Positions 9,085 to 17,401 of a stretch of DNA of 64,000 nt are shown piece after piece. The notes below the pieces were generated by a model. The model saw only the letters and a list, made by a program, of their open reading frames with translations, was not told the origin of the DNA and ran no database searches. How positions within the stretch are numbered: the first letter of the stretch is position 1; each line of letters begins with the position of its first letter. The translations under genes and the position numbers were made by a program. The DNA is from Haemophilus seminalis (GTDB taxonomy: Bacteria > Pseudomonadota > Gammaproteobacteria > Enterobacterales > Pasteurellaceae), in the NCBI RefSeq assembly GCF_006384255.1, contig NZ_VCED01000006.1, positions 886 to 64,885 of the forward strand. The letters are read 5' to 3'.

Positions 9085-9104
9085 AGAAGGAGGATTTTTT
9101 AATG

Positions 9105-9173
9105 GTAGGGTGGGCTTTAGCCCACCGTTTTTTCATGTCTGATTGTTAATTGGTGGGCAGAAGCCCACCCTAC
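9105..9173. repeat. Twin-hairpin palindromic element (REP-like)
   Basis: GTAGGGTGGGCTT (9105-9117) is the exact reverse complement of AAGCCCACCCTAC (9161-9173). Each arm also folds on itself: GGTGGGCT/AGCCCACC with a 2-nt loop, and GGTGGGC/GCCCACC with a 4-nt loop. It fills the gap between the P19 and DUF2318 genes. The arrangement is like dispersed REP-type palindromes seen in many proteobacteria. It may stabilise the upstream FTR1-P19 message or dampen transcription into the ABC genes. Confidence 0.75.
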
Positions 9174-9180
9174 AGCACTA

Positions 9181-9702
9181 TTATTTTAAACCAGTAAATT
9201 TAAATTCATAATTTACATCAAATGGTTTCCACCAACGACCTACGCCAGTTTCTTCATCAGTGTGGCGGTGCATACCAGCTTTTGGTGGCGGATCGATATG
9301 ATAAGTTAATTTATAGTTACCCACGCCCATCATTTTGATGTTTGCGCCATAGTGTGGGCCATCGCCAGCAACCATTGGCATGAAAGTACCTTCTTGTTTA
9401 GCACCAGTATCGGTATTGACTAAGGTATAGTTGATGGTTAAATAAGGCATCCATTCACCTTCACCAAAACCGTTTTTGTTACCTTTCACCGCGTGAATAT
9501 CTGCTTCTAAGTGAATATCAGATTTTGCTGCAGGCAAGCCCATGCCGCGAGGTTCCATATCCACTGGTTTTAAGTAAACCGCTGCAATTTCCATGTCATT
9601 CATAGTAACTGCTTCACCGATTGGATATTCTTGGAATGCGTAAGCAGAAGTTGCTGCAAACATTCCTGCTAATAAACTTGCGCTAAGAAGTGCTTTTTTC
9701 AT
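9181..9702 (-). CDS. P19-family periplasmic iron/copper-binding protein
   Basis: 173 residues with a signal peptide ending SAYA (about residue 22). The mature part has the P19/Tpd immunoglobulin-like fold signature: MEIAAVYLKP, MEPRGMGLP, EADIHA and MHRHTDEETGVGRWW, providing the Met, His and Glu residues that bind copper and iron in family members. P19 dimers deliver ferrous iron to the FTR1 permease. It follows the FTR1 gene by 27 nt with AGGAGAG before the ATG. A twin-hairpin element separates it from the DUF2318 gene. Confidence 0.93.
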   Translation of the reverse strand: MKKALLSASLLAGMFAATSAYAFQEYPIGEAVTMNDMEIAAVYLKPVDMEPRGMGLPAAKSDIHLEADIHAVKGNKNGFGEGEWMPYLTINYTLVNTDTGAKQEGTFMPMVAGDGPHYGANIKMMGVGNYKLTYHIDPPPKAGMHRHTDEETGVGRWWKPFDVNYEFKFTGLK

Positions 9703-9729
9703 AGTTTCTCTCCTGAGATGAGTTTTGAG

Positions 9730-11637
9730 TTAATTTGAAACCGCTTTTTTGCTTTGATATTTCATAACAAACAAAGCAAAAATAGCAGCAAGAATTAAGA
9801 TTGCTTGTGGTACAAGGGTTTCCACATAAGGATAAACACCTAACCACGAGATTTCTGGTACACCGTTAATTAATGTCGGTTCAAACAGTTTACCTTCAAT
9901 AAGTTCAAGTACAGATTTGCCAGCGAATACAAATGCCATTAAATACATAAATGAACCAGTAAACATAAAGAATGGTTTTAATGGCAATTTAACCACGGTG
10001 TAACGCATTATAAAGTAGCAAATCGCCAGTAAAATCACCCCGCAAATAAAGCCAGCAAAAAGATAAGCTAAACTAACCGCACTTTTCGCATCGCCAACTA
10101 GGGCATAATAGAATAATACGGTTTCTGCGCCTTCACGATATACAGCAAGGAAACTGGTCAGCCATAAGCCGAATAGCGAGCCTGCTGTTAATGCCGTTGA
10201 TAGTTTACCTTCGAGATAGCGTTTCCAGTTTTGTGCTTCGACTTTAGAAAGCAACCAGTAACTCATACTAAATAACATGAAGACTGCAATAATCATTGTG
10301 AAACCTTCAAGCAATTCGCGGTTTTGCCCTGAGTTTTCAAAAATAAGTTGGAAGATGAATGCAGTAACTATGCTTGCCCCTAGCGCCACATAAACGGATT
10401 GGCGAATAACTGGCAATTTATCGTGATGATTGTTTTTCACCATATAAGCCACAATAGCGGCAACGATTAATAACGCTTCTAAGCCTTCACGTAAAATAAT
10501 AAGCAAGCTATATAAGAACATGGACCAATTACTTTGTTCTCCGCCTTGTAATATTTGAACGGCTTTCGCTAAGTTTTGGCTTAAACCAGCGGCTTGTTCT
10601 TGCAATTTGTCGCCATTTCCCGCTTTCATCAGACTGACTAAACGAGTGAAATAACCTTCTAATTCTGCTTTAAAATTGCTATCGCGCGAGCCTACTTTGT
10701 TTTCCATGCCAGAACTTTCAAATATATCAAAATAAGTGTCTTGCACCGCAAGCATGGCTTTTTTCGCATCGCCTTGTTCGTAAAGGGCAATAGCTTGTTG
10801 AATCCGTTGGTTGATTTCAGTCGTAATTTTTGCCCAATCTTGATCTGCAACGTTATCTGAAGTTTGCGCTTGTGATTGTGTCGCTTGAGCGTTTTGTTCA
10901 TCGCGAGTGGTTGGCAAATTAGGAAGCTGTTCTTCAATATCTTGCAAGAGTTGTGTGCTTTGGTAAGCAATTTCTGTCATTTGATCGGGTTGTTCGCTCA
11001 AACGAATCAAATTATAGAATTGTTGATTGATCGCTGCTGAAATTTCAGAAGAGCGGTTAGTTCTAACCGACATTTCCATTTCAGAATTTTTGTAGCCGTC
11101 ATATTGAGCTTGTTGGAATGCTTTTTTAGCATTGGCAAAATCACCGCTTTCATAAGCGGTAATAGCTTGAGCAATAAAATCATCGATGGTTTTGAAACTT
11201 TGTTGCCAATAAGGTTTGATGGCTTGATTATCATAAACGCCGTGCTGACTATCAGCATTGAGTTGATGTCCTTCAACAAGAGAAGGTAAAACTTGCTGTA
11301 ATTCATTTTTTAAACCGTTGATTTTGGCTTGAACCTCATTCATTGGTTTACCTTCGCCAATCATTTTGCGAATTTCACCAAAAGTAGCTTCCATTTGGTA
11401 GCTTTTTTGCGCTGAAAAATTAATGCGAATCGGGCCTTCTAAATTTTCAAATATTTCAAAATAGGCCATTTGTACTTCGGTTTTGGCATCATCAATTTTG
11501 TTTTCTTTAAGAAGTTGTTCGGTGTGATTCAAGCGTTGAGTGATGTCATCTACCCATTTTTGATAGTTGTTTGCAAAAACAGATTGAGACAAGAGAAATA
11601 GGAAGGGAATCATTACGTAACGAAAAACGCGAAACAT
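9730..11637 (-). CDS. FTR1-family iron permease with large N-terminal periplasmic domain
   Basis: 635 residues. A signal peptide (ends SVFA, about residue 22) is followed by about 340 periplasmic residues containing two copies of a helical module: AYFEIFE near residue 58 and TYFDIFE near 301. Residues ~370-630 form seven membrane helices with the two FTR1 motifs REGLE (about 383) and REGAE (about 501), whose glutamates bind iron in transit. First gene of the iron operon. Campylobacter and Bordetella homologues import iron together with P19-type proteins. AAAGGA lies about 13 nt before the ATG. Confidence 0.93.
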   Translation of the reverse strand: MFRVFRYVMIPFLFLLSQSVFANNYQKWVDDITQRLNHTEQLLKENKIDDAKTEVQMAYFEIFENLEGPIRINFSAQKSYQMEATFGEIRKMIGEGKPMNEVQAKINGLKNELQQVLPSLVEGHQLNADSQHGVYDNQAIKPYWQQSFKTIDDFIAQAITAYESGDFANAKKAFQQAQYDGYKNSEMEMSVRTNRSSEISAAINQQFYNLIRLSEQPDQMTEIAYQSTQLLQDIEEQLPNLPTTRDEQNAQATQSQAQTSDNVADQDWAKITTEINQRIQQAIALYEQGDAKKAMLAVQDTYFDIFESSGMENKVGSRDSNFKAELEGYFTRLVSLMKAGNGDKLQEQAAGLSQNLAKAVQILQGGEQSNWSMFLYSLLIILREGLEALLIVAAIVAYMVKNNHHDKLPVIRQSVYVALGASIVTAFIFQLIFENSGQNRELLEGFTMIIAVFMLFSMSYWLLSKVEAQNWKRYLEGKLSTALTAGSLFGLWLTSFLAVYREGAETVLFYYALVGDAKSAVSLAYLFAGFICGVILLAICYFIMRYTVVKLPLKPFFMFTGSFMYLMAFVFAGKSVLELIEGKLFEPTLINGVPEISWLGVYPYVETLVPQAILILAAIFALFVMKYQSKKAVSN

Positions 11638-11687
11638 AAGAGTTAATCCTTTAAATGAAATTTATTCTTGTTTAGAGGTTATATTAA

Positions 11688-11693
11688 ATAATA
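11688..11693 (-). promoter_or_regulatory. Candidate -10 box of the FTR1-P19 operon
   Basis: TATTAT on the minus strand, about 50 nt upstream of the FTR1 ATG. No convincing -35 is present, which would suit a promoter that needs an activator such as the one suggested by the adjacent FNR-like site. Confidence 0.35.
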
Positions 11694-11722
11694 AAAAACC
11701 GCAATAATGAAATCGTATTTTT

Positions 11723-11736
11723 GTGATGGAAATCAA
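11723..11736. promoter_or_regulatory. Candidate FNR site between the iron operon and the DyP gene
   Basis: GTGATGGAAATCAA matches the FNR consensus TTGAT-N4-ATCAA at 9 of 10 defined bases. Its centre is about 60 bp before the predicted DyP start and about 48 bp before the candidate iron-operon start. The overlapping TGTGATGGAAATCAAT also resembles a weaker CRP site. Confidence 0.5.
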
Positions 11737-11776
11737 TTTATGCTGAAATATTTAGGATTTTTATACAGTGTTTTTG

Positions 11777-11782
11777 TATAAT
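11777..11782 (+). promoter_or_regulatory. Candidate -10 box of the DyP peroxidase gene
   Basis: A perfect TATAAT 35 bp upstream of the DyP ATG. The -35 region (AGGATT at 17 bp spacing) is poor, so the promoter may depend on an activator. Confidence 0.5.
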
Positions 11783-11816
11783 CTGACCGTTTTTTTATTG
11801 ATGTACGGAGATTTTT

Positions 11817-12704
11817 ATGACTGCGCAAACGGGTATTTTACTTGAATCTTGTAAAGCAGGTGTATTTTTAGAAGCAAATATTACGGATTATTCTGTTGTC
11901 TCTAAAGCTATTCATCAATTCCTTGATAATCTTGAACAGTTACAACAAGCGTATCCTGATGCTCGTCTAGGTGCCGTGCTCGCTTTTGGTGATAGCGCAT
12001 GGAAAAAGTTAGGTGGTCAAAGTGCGGCAGAGCTTAAACCTTTCGTAACCTTAGGCAAAGGTGATCTATCTGCGCCTAGTACACAAACTGATCTTTTAGT
12101 TCATATTCAATCGTTACGCCCTGATGTTAATTTTTCTGTGGCACAAGCTGCAGTGAATGCTTTTGCTCAAGCTATTGACGTTCAGCAAGAAATTCATGGT
12201 TTCCGTTGGGTGGAGGAACGAGATCTCACAGGTTTTATTGACGGAACTGAAAATCCTAAAGATGCACAACGAGCGGAAGTTGCCTTAATTTCAAATGGCA
12301 ATGATAAAGATGGGAGCTATGTGTTTACTCAACGTTATGAACATAATCTCGCTAAATGGGAAAAATTAAATACAGCAAAACAAGAAAATGTGTTCGGACG
12401 CACTAAAACGGATAGCGTAGAAATGGAAGATAAGGCAGATACTTCTCATGTTGGTCGAACAGATTTAAAAGAGAATGGCAAGGGATTAAAAATATTACGT
12501 CAAAGCTTACCTTATGGCACTGCGAGCGGTACGCACGGATTATTCTTTATTGCTTACTGTGCAACGCTTTATAACATTGAACAACAGTTGCTTAATATGT
12601 TTGGTGAAAAAGACGGAAAAACTGACCGCATTTTAGGTTTTACTAAGGCTGTAACGGGCGCTTATTATTACGCACCGTCTATTGAGCAGTTAAATAAACT
12701 TTAA
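11817..12704 (+). CDS. Dyp-type heme peroxidase (YfeX-like, cytoplasmic)
   Basis: 295 residues, typical of the YfeX branch of dye-decolorising peroxidases. It contains the diagnostic GFIDGTENP (catalytic aspartate about residue 142) and SHVGRTD (probable proximal heme histidine about 211). There is no Tat signal, so it is cytoplasmic, unlike EfeB. It opens a plus-strand unit divergent from the iron operon, so shared control by iron or redox signals is plausible. Proposed roles in the family include peroxide removal, porphyrinogen oxidation and heme handling; the sequence does not discriminate. TACGGAG precedes the ATG. Confidence 0.92.
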   Translation: MTAQTGILLESCKAGVFLEANITDYSVVSKAIHQFLDNLEQLQQAYPDARLGAVLAFGDSAWKKLGGQSAAELKPFVTLGKGDLSAPSTQTDLLVHIQSLRPDVNFSVAQAAVNAFAQAIDVQQEIHGFRWVEERDLTGFIDGTENPKDAQRAEVALISNGNDKDGSYVFTQRYEHNLAKWEKLNTAKQENVFGRTKTDSVEMEDKADTSHVGRTDLKENGKGLKILRQSLPYGTASGTHGLFFIAYCATLYNIEQQLLNMFGEKDGKTDRILGFTKAVTGAYYYAPSIEQLNKL

Positions 12705-12712
12705 TTTATGAG

Positions 12713-12744
12713 AAACCTAAATTAAAAAAATTTAGGTTTTTTTA
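12713..12744 (+). terminator. Terminator of the DyP gene
   Basis: AAACCTAAATT (12713-12723) pairs with AATTTAGGTTT (12729-12739) around a 5-nt loop and runs into seven Ts. Confidence 0.85.
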
Positions 12745-12749
12745 TGTTT

Positions 12750-12782
12750 CTTAATCTTTTCTTAAGATTTGTTTGTTTTAAT
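12750..12782 (+). promoter_or_regulatory. QseB-type operator and promoter of ygiW-qseBC
   Basis: CTTAA-TCTTTT-CTTAA (12750-12765) matches exactly the direct repeat CTTAA-N6-CTTAA reported for QseB in Aggregatibacter and resembles a PmrA box. A -10-like TTTAAT follows at 12777-12782. This suggests autoregulation of the operon. The leader also holds a small hairpin, CAAGCA/TGCTTG at 12792-12807. Confidence 0.7.
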
Positions 12783-12835
12783 ACACACATCCAAGCAATG
12801 GTGCTTGAAATTAACTGACTTAAAAAGGAAACATT

Positions 12836-13201
12836 ATGAAAAAATTTGCATTAGCAACAATCTTCGCATTAGCAACCACTTCTGCATTTGCAGGTTTTAA
12901 CGGCGGAAATACTCAAGGCGGTTTTCAACAAGCAACTCCTTCAGCAATTAGTGTAAAACAAGCTTTATCTGCAGCAGATAATTCAATGATCACTTTAGTG
13001 GGGAATATCACACAACAAATTGATGACGATGAATTTTGGTTTACCGATGGTACAGGTCAAATCAAAGTGGAAATTGAACGCCACGTTTGGAATGGTTTAA
13101 ATGTAGATCCAAGTGATAAAGTGAAAGTTTACGGTAAATTAGATAACGAAGCATTCGAGAAAGCGGATCTTGAAGTATTACGTATCGAAAAAGTAAAATA
13201 A
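12836..13201 (+). CDS. ygiW: YgiW/VisP-like periplasmic OB-fold protein
   Basis: 121 residues: a signal peptide ending SAFA (residue 19), then a bacterial OB-fold (BOF) domain with [19 protein letters not shown] and [13 protein letters not shown]. Family proteins bind small molecules or peptidoglycan in the periplasm and are linked to stress tolerance. AAAAAGGAAAC precedes the ATG. It is first in the ygiW-qseB-qseC unit, an order conserved in Pasteurellaceae and enterics, and sits behind the QseB-like operator. A hairpin terminator separates it from qseB, so it should be the most highly expressed gene of the unit. Confidence 0.92.
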   Translation: MKKFALATIFALATTSAFAGFNGGNTQGGFQQATPSAISVKQALSAADNSMITLVGNITQQIDDDEFWFTDGTGQIKVEIERHVWNGLNVDPSDKVKVYGKLDNEAFEKADLEVLRIEKVK

Positions 13202-13217
13202 TCATTCTTTGAAAATG

Positions 13218-13240
13218 GCGAGCATTAGCTCGCTGTTTTT
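13218..13240 (+). terminator. Partial terminator between ygiW and qseB
   Basis: GCGAGC (13218-13223) and GCTCGC (13228-13233) form a tight stem with a 4-nt loop, followed by TGTTTTTG. It lies only 26 nt before the qseB ATG, so it probably attenuates rather than stops transcription. Confidence 0.75.
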
Positions 13241-13265
13241 GTTTATAAAGAGCGGTCAATTTTTT

Positions 13266-13928
13266 ATGAGAATTTTATTGATAGAAGACGATAATCTAAT
13301 CGGCAATGGTTTACAGATTGGTTTAACTAAACTAGGTTTTGCCGTAGATTGGTTTACGGATGGTAAAACTGGAATGAATGCTTTAGTTTTAGCACCTTAC
13401 GATGCTGTAGTGTTAGATTTAACTTTGCCGAAACTTGATGGATTGGATGTATTGCAACAATGGCGCTCCAAACATCAAGATGTTCCAGTATTGATTTTGA
13501 CTGCCCGTGATACCTTAGATGAACGTGTAAAAGGATTGCAAAGTGGAGCAGATGATTACCTTTGTAAGCCTTTTGCTTTGGCTGAAGTTGCGGCGCGTTT
13601 GCAAGCACTTATTCGTCGTCGTTATGGCCATCATCATTCTGTGATTGAGCACGCTGGCGTTAAACTCGATCCCAATCAGCGTTCTGTTTGGCTAAATAAT
13701 CAACCTATTTCTTTAACAAGCCGTGAATACAAATTACTTGAATTATTTATGCTGAATAAAGATCGCGTACTGTCTCGCTCATCTATTGAAGAAAAATTAT
13801 CAAGCTGGGATGAAGAAATTAGCAGTGGGGCATTAGATGTGCATATTTATAATCTCCGTCAGAAATTAGGTAAGCAATTTATTCGAACTGTACACGGAGT
13901 TGGATATGCGTTGGGAGTAACGCAATAA
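13266..13928 (+). CDS. qseB: OmpR/QseB-family response regulator
   Basis: 220 residues from the ATG at 13266 (MRILLIEDD); the frame is open further upstream but that extension crosses the terminator. Receiver domain 1-~115 with acidic pocket D8/D9, phospho-acceptor D51 (VVLDLTLPK) and K101-type lysine in KPFAL; C-terminal winged helix 125-220 ([20 protein letters not shown]). Directly followed by its kinase (TAA then ATG). In H. influenzae and Aggregatibacter the orthologue (also called FirR) responds to ferrous iron and activates ygiW. Its position beside a ferrous iron importer is notable. Confidence 0.93.
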   Translation: MRILLIEDDNLIGNGLQIGLTKLGFAVDWFTDGKTGMNALVLAPYDAVVLDLTLPKLDGLDVLQQWRSKHQDVPVLILTARDTLDERVKGLQSGADDYLCKPFALAEVAARLQALIRRRYGHHHSVIEHAGVKLDPNQRSVWLNNQPISLTSREYKLLELFMLNKDRVLSRSSIEEKLSSWDEEISSGALDVHIYNLRQKLGKQFIRTVHGVGYALGVTQ

Positions 13929-15284
13929 ATGAAAAACAAACGTTTAAGTTTTCGCCTTATTTCTGTTCTTTCTTTCACCGCACTTTTTGTGTGGGGTGTA
14001 TCTACTGCTGTCGCTTGGTGGCAGGTGCGTAGTGAAGTGAATGATGTTTTCGATGCCCAACAAATCCTTTTTGCAGAACGTCTTGCCAATTCAGATCTTA
14101 GCCATATTCTGTTAGAGCATGTCGAAGATATTAATAAAATCCAGCCACATTCGTTCAAAAAAAACTATGATGATGACGCATTGGCTTTTGCTATTTTTTC
14201 TAAAGATGGAAAACGTTTATTAACAGATGGGCGTAATGGCGATAATTTTGTGTTTGATAATGAAATTGGCTTTGCGAAAGGCTATATGCTGAATGATGAC
14301 GATGAATGGCGTATTTTCTGGCAGCCTGTAGCGAATGGAAATTTGATTATTGCTGTTGGGCAAGAGCTTGATTACCGGGAAGATTTAATTGAAGAAATGA
14401 TCTTTGGGCAAATGTGGATTTGGTTTGCGAGTTTGCCTATTTTGATCATCGTTTTAGGATGGTTGATTCATAAAGAACTTCGACCGATTAAACGTTTAAG
14501 TCAAGAAGTTCAAACGAGAAAATCTGGCGATGTGTCATTGCTGAATATAGAGGGCTTACCTGCTGAGATTTTACCCTTAGTAAAAAATTTAAATCAATTT
14601 TTTGACCGCACTTCGGCCATGCTACAACGCGAACGTCGTTTTACTTCTGATGCAGCCCATGAATTGCGTAGCCCATTGGCAGCACTGCGTATTCAAACTG
14701 AAGTTGCTCAACTGGCGGGTGATGATAGGGAATTGAGAGAACAAGCACTTTTGCATTTAACACAAGGGATTGATCGTGCATCGCAGTTAATTGAGCAACT
14801 TTTGACCCTTTCAAAACTAGATAATTTACAAGAATTGGAAGAATTGCAGCCTATTGATTGGGAAGGCATCATTCAATCGCTGATTGCTGAGCGTTATTTT
14901 GTGGCAGAAAAGCATAAAATTACGTTGGCTTTTGAGAAAGAATCTGAACCCAAGCAGAAACAAGGACAACCAATTTTAGTTTCATTGATGCTTAGAAATT
15001 TACTCGATAATGCCATTAAATATTGCCCAGAAGAAACAACCGTTTCAGTGAAAATCGCATTTTCTCAGATTATTGTTGAAGATAATGGTGGTGGCGTTAA
15101 ACCTGAAGATTTGAAAAAACTTGGTCAGCGTTTTTATCGCCCAGCTGGACAAAATGAAAAGGGCAGTGGTTTAGGGCTTTCTATTGTCATGCGAATTGCG
15201 GAATTACACGGATTCAAAGTGCGGTTAGAAAATGTTATAAAAGAAGGGCAGAGAATTGGCTTAAGGGCACAAATATTTTTATAA
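13929..15284 (+). CDS. qseC: QseC/FirS-type sensor histidine kinase
   Basis: 451 residues. Two membrane helices (about 13-31 and 161-180) flank a ~130-residue periplasmic sensor. Next come HAMP-like sequence, the dimerisation helix [12 protein letters not shown] with phospho-acceptor His244, and ATPase motifs N (LLDNAIKY), G1 (VEDNGGG) and G2 (GSGLGLS). The sensor ends with the acidic motif DYRED (148-152), matching the motif reported to bind ferrous iron in Pasteurellaceae orthologues. It therefore probably senses Fe(II); catecholamine sensing, as claimed for enteric QseC, is less certain here. Confidence 0.93.
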   Translation: MKNKRLSFRLISVLSFTALFVWGVSTAVAWWQVRSEVNDVFDAQQILFAERLANSDLSHILLEHVEDINKIQPHSFKKNYDDDALAFAIFSKDGKRLLTDGRNGDNFVFDNEIGFAKGYMLNDDDEWRIFWQPVANGNLIIAVGQELDYREDLIEEMIFGQMWIWFASLPILIIVLGWLIHKELRPIKRLSQEVQTRKSGDVSLLNIEGLPAEILPLVKNLNQFFDRTSAMLQRERRFTSDAAHELRSPLAALRIQTEVAQLAGDDRELREQALLHLTQGIDRASQLIEQLLTLSKLDNLQELEELQPIDWEGIIQSLIAERYFVAEKHKITLAFEKESEPKQKQGQPILVSLMLRNLLDNAIKYCPEETTVSVKIAFSQIIVEDNGGGVKPEDLKKLGQRFYRPAGQNEKGSGLGLSIVMRIAELHGFKVRLENVIKEGQRIGLRAQIFL

Positions 15285-15302
15285 ACATTTCCTTTAAAAA
15301 AG

Positions 15303-15327
15303 AAAACCGAGTAAAGACTCGGTTTTT
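15303..15327. terminator. Bidirectional terminator between qseC and the NSS transporter
   Basis: AAAACCGAGT (15303-15312) and ACTCGGTTTT (15317-15326) form a 10-bp stem with a 4-nt loop. The A-run on one side and T-run on the other serve both converging genes. Confidence 0.88.
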
Positions 15328-15331
15328 CTCT

Positions 15332-16705
15332 TTAGAATAGGTTACTGATAAAGATGACCAAAATAATCACTGGCACAACGAATTTCACATAGTTAAACCA
15401 GATTTTAGTAAATGTTGAGTCAGGTGTCGGAGAAAGTTCTTTTTTCGCCTCATCTTTTAACACGAAACCAACGAAAATAGCACAACCAAGTGCGGTCAGC
15501 ATAAAGAGAATATTTCCACTAACATAATCATAGAAATCAAAAATGCTTTTGCCGAAAATGGTGACATCTTTCCATACATTATCGCCTAAAATTGCTGGAA
15601 TATTACCCAAGATAAAAATCCCACCAAGGGTTAAGACAATCGCTTTGCCACGGCGCATTCTGAGCTTTTCTTGTAATGCGGTAATGATCACTTCATAAAT
15701 TGTGATTGAAGTAGTTAGTGCAGCAATTAATAATAAGCCGAAGAAAATAATTGCAAAGAATTTACCCGCCCATAAGTGAGAGAATACGATAGGTAAACTT
15801 TGGAATACTAAAGTTGGGCCTGCATTTGGTTCAATCCCAAAGGTGAAAAGTGATGGGAAGATCATAAAGCCAGCAAGTACGGCAATAATTGTGTTGGTGA
15901 AACCTGTAATAACTGCAGTATGGATTAAGTTTTCTTCTTTATTTAAGTAACTGGAAAGGGTAATTAATACACCAAAACCAAGGCTTAATGCGAAGAATAC
16001 TTGACCTAAAACGAAGATAAATAATTGTGGCGTAATTTTGCTGAAATCTGGTTTTAAATAGAATGTAATTCCTTCCATTGCGCCAGGTAATGTTACGTTG
16101 CGAATAACCATTCCAATGAGGAAGATGAATAGCAATGGCATTAAATATTTTACAGAGCGCTCAATTCCACCAATGATCCCTTTCGCTAAAATAATGTAAT
16201 TCACCACAACAAATAAGAAGGTGTATAGAATAATTTCATAAGGGCTATTGCCAATATGTAGCTCGTAGAAATCTTTGGCGACATCTTTAGTAATGGGTGC
16301 GGAGATATCTAAGGTACCGCTGATTAGGCTAATGATATAAGAAATAACCCAGCCACCAAGCACCATATAATATGCCATGATACCGAATGAACCGAGTAAG
16401 CCCATGTAGCCAAGGATTTTCCAATATTTGGAAATGCCTTTTCCTTTATCTAGAATTTTATCGCCAAAGGCATCAATGGAGTTTACACGTAAGCGACGGC
16501 CAATAACGTTTTCAACGAGAATCATCGGAATACCGATTACGATCATTGCGATACAGAAAAGTAGCACGTAGGCTCCGCCACCATTTTCGCCCACAAGGTA
16601 AGGGAAACGCCAAGTAGCGCCGAAACCGACAGTTGCGCCTGCGACAGTCATGACATAAGTGAGTCGGCTCGACCAAGTTTGTCGTTGTTTGTTGTTTGTT
16701 GTCAT
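15332..16705 (-). CDS. Sodium-dependent transporter of the NSS/SNF family
   Basis: 457 residues with about 11-12 hydrophobic segments. The N-terminus after a short basic tail reads GATVGFGATWRFPYL, the NSS signature around the sodium sites in helix 1, and ENVIGRR follows helix 2. Bacterial members import amino acids or related compounds with sodium; the substrate cannot be told. It converges on qseC with a shared terminator and lies downstream of nth with a 59-nt gap. Length and topology are normal for prokaryotic members. Confidence 0.9.
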   Translation of the reverse strand: MTTNNKQRQTWSSRLTYVMTVAGATVGFGATWRFPYLVGENGGGAYVLLFCIAMIVIGIPMILVENVIGRRLRVNSIDAFGDKILDKGKGISKYWKILGYMGLLGSFGIMAYYMVLGGWVISYIISLISGTLDISAPITKDVAKDFYELHIGNSPYEIILYTFLFVVVNYIILAKGIIGGIERSVKYLMPLLFIFLIGMVIRNVTLPGAMEGITFYLKPDFSKITPQLFIFVLGQVFFALSLGFGVLITLSSYLNKEENLIHTAVITGFTNTIIAVLAGFMIFPSLFTFGIEPNAGPTLVFQSLPIVFSHLWAGKFFAIIFFGLLLIAALTTSITIYEVIITALQEKLRMRRGKAIVLTLGGIFILGNIPAILGDNVWKDVTIFGKSIFDFYDYVSGNILFMLTALGCAIFVGFVLKDEAKKELSPTPDSTFTKIWFNYVKFVVPVIILVIFISNLF

Positions 16706-16764
16706 TTGTTTTCCTATTTTTAATAAAAAGTGCGGTAAATAATTAGAGTGTTTTATCGCAAAAA

Positions 16765-17400
16765 TTAAAACTCAATTTTTTCTTTATATTCACACAGATC
16801 TTCAATAATGCATGAGCCACAACGAGGTTTCCGTGCAATACAAGTGTAGCGTCCGTGTAAAATTAACCAATGGTGAACATCCACTTTAAATTCATCAGGT
16901 ACGACTTTAAGCAGTTTTTCTTCCACTTTTACCACGTCTTTACCCGGTGCAAAATTAGTTCGATTGCATACACGGAAAATATGGGTATCCACCGCAATAG
17001 TTGGATGACCAAATGCCGTATTTAGTACAACATTGGCTGTTTTTCTGCCCACACCTGCTAATGCCTCTAAGGCTTCGCGATTTTCAGGCACTTCACCATT
17101 GTGCTTTTCAATTAAATCACGGCAGGTTTTGATAATATTTTCTGCTTTGCTATTAAAAAGCCCGATAGTTTTAATATAGCTTTTTAAACCATCTAATCCT
17201 AAATCTAAAATCGCTTGAGGTGTGTTTGCAACAGGGAATAGTTTTTCTGTCGCTTTATTCACACCTTTATCAGTTGCTTGTGCCGATAGAATTACCGCAA
17301 TTAATAATTCGAAGGGCGAATTATACTGTAATTCTGTGGTCGGGTGGGGATTTTGATCTCTTAATCGGGTTAATATTTCGATTCTTTTTAATTTATTCAT
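16765..17400 (-). CDS. nth: Endonuclease III
   Basis: 211 residues from ATG at 17400, 1 nt after the rnfE stop; an upstream in-frame TTG would overlap rnfE. It is a bifunctional DNA glycosylase/AP lyase removing oxidised pyrimidines. Visible: the helix-hairpin-helix LAGVGRKTANVVL with catalytic lysine, VDTHIFRVCNR with catalytic aspartate, and the C-terminal 4Fe-4S loop with spacing C-X6-C-X2-C-X5-C. Its linkage to rnf is widely conserved. This places an Fe-S enzyme in the same operon as an electron-transfer complex implicated in keeping Fe-S proteins reduced. Confidence 0.97.
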   Translation of the reverse strand: MNKLKRIEILTRLRDQNPHPTTELQYNSPFELLIAVILSAQATDKGVNKATEKLFPVANTPQAILDLGLDGLKSYIKTIGLFNSKAENIIKTCRDLIEKHNGEVPENREALEALAGVGRKTANVVLNTAFGHPTIAVDTHIFRVCNRTNFAPGKDVVKVEEKLLKVVPDEFKVDVHHWLILHGRYTCIARKPRCGSCIIEDLCEYKEKIEF

Positions 17401-17401
17401 C

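Noticed and set aside
9075-9165. Strong AGAAGGAGG with a short plus-strand ORF beginning at 9102
   Set aside because: The ORF consists of the palindromic repeat itself and lies antisense to the iron operon. The ribosome-binding-like sequence is chance on the non-transcribed strand.
11641-11816. Possible Fur box upstream of the iron operon
   Set aside because: Only scattered AATAAT-like half matches are present; no run close to GATAATGATAATCATTATC was found, so Fur control is not supported by the sequence.
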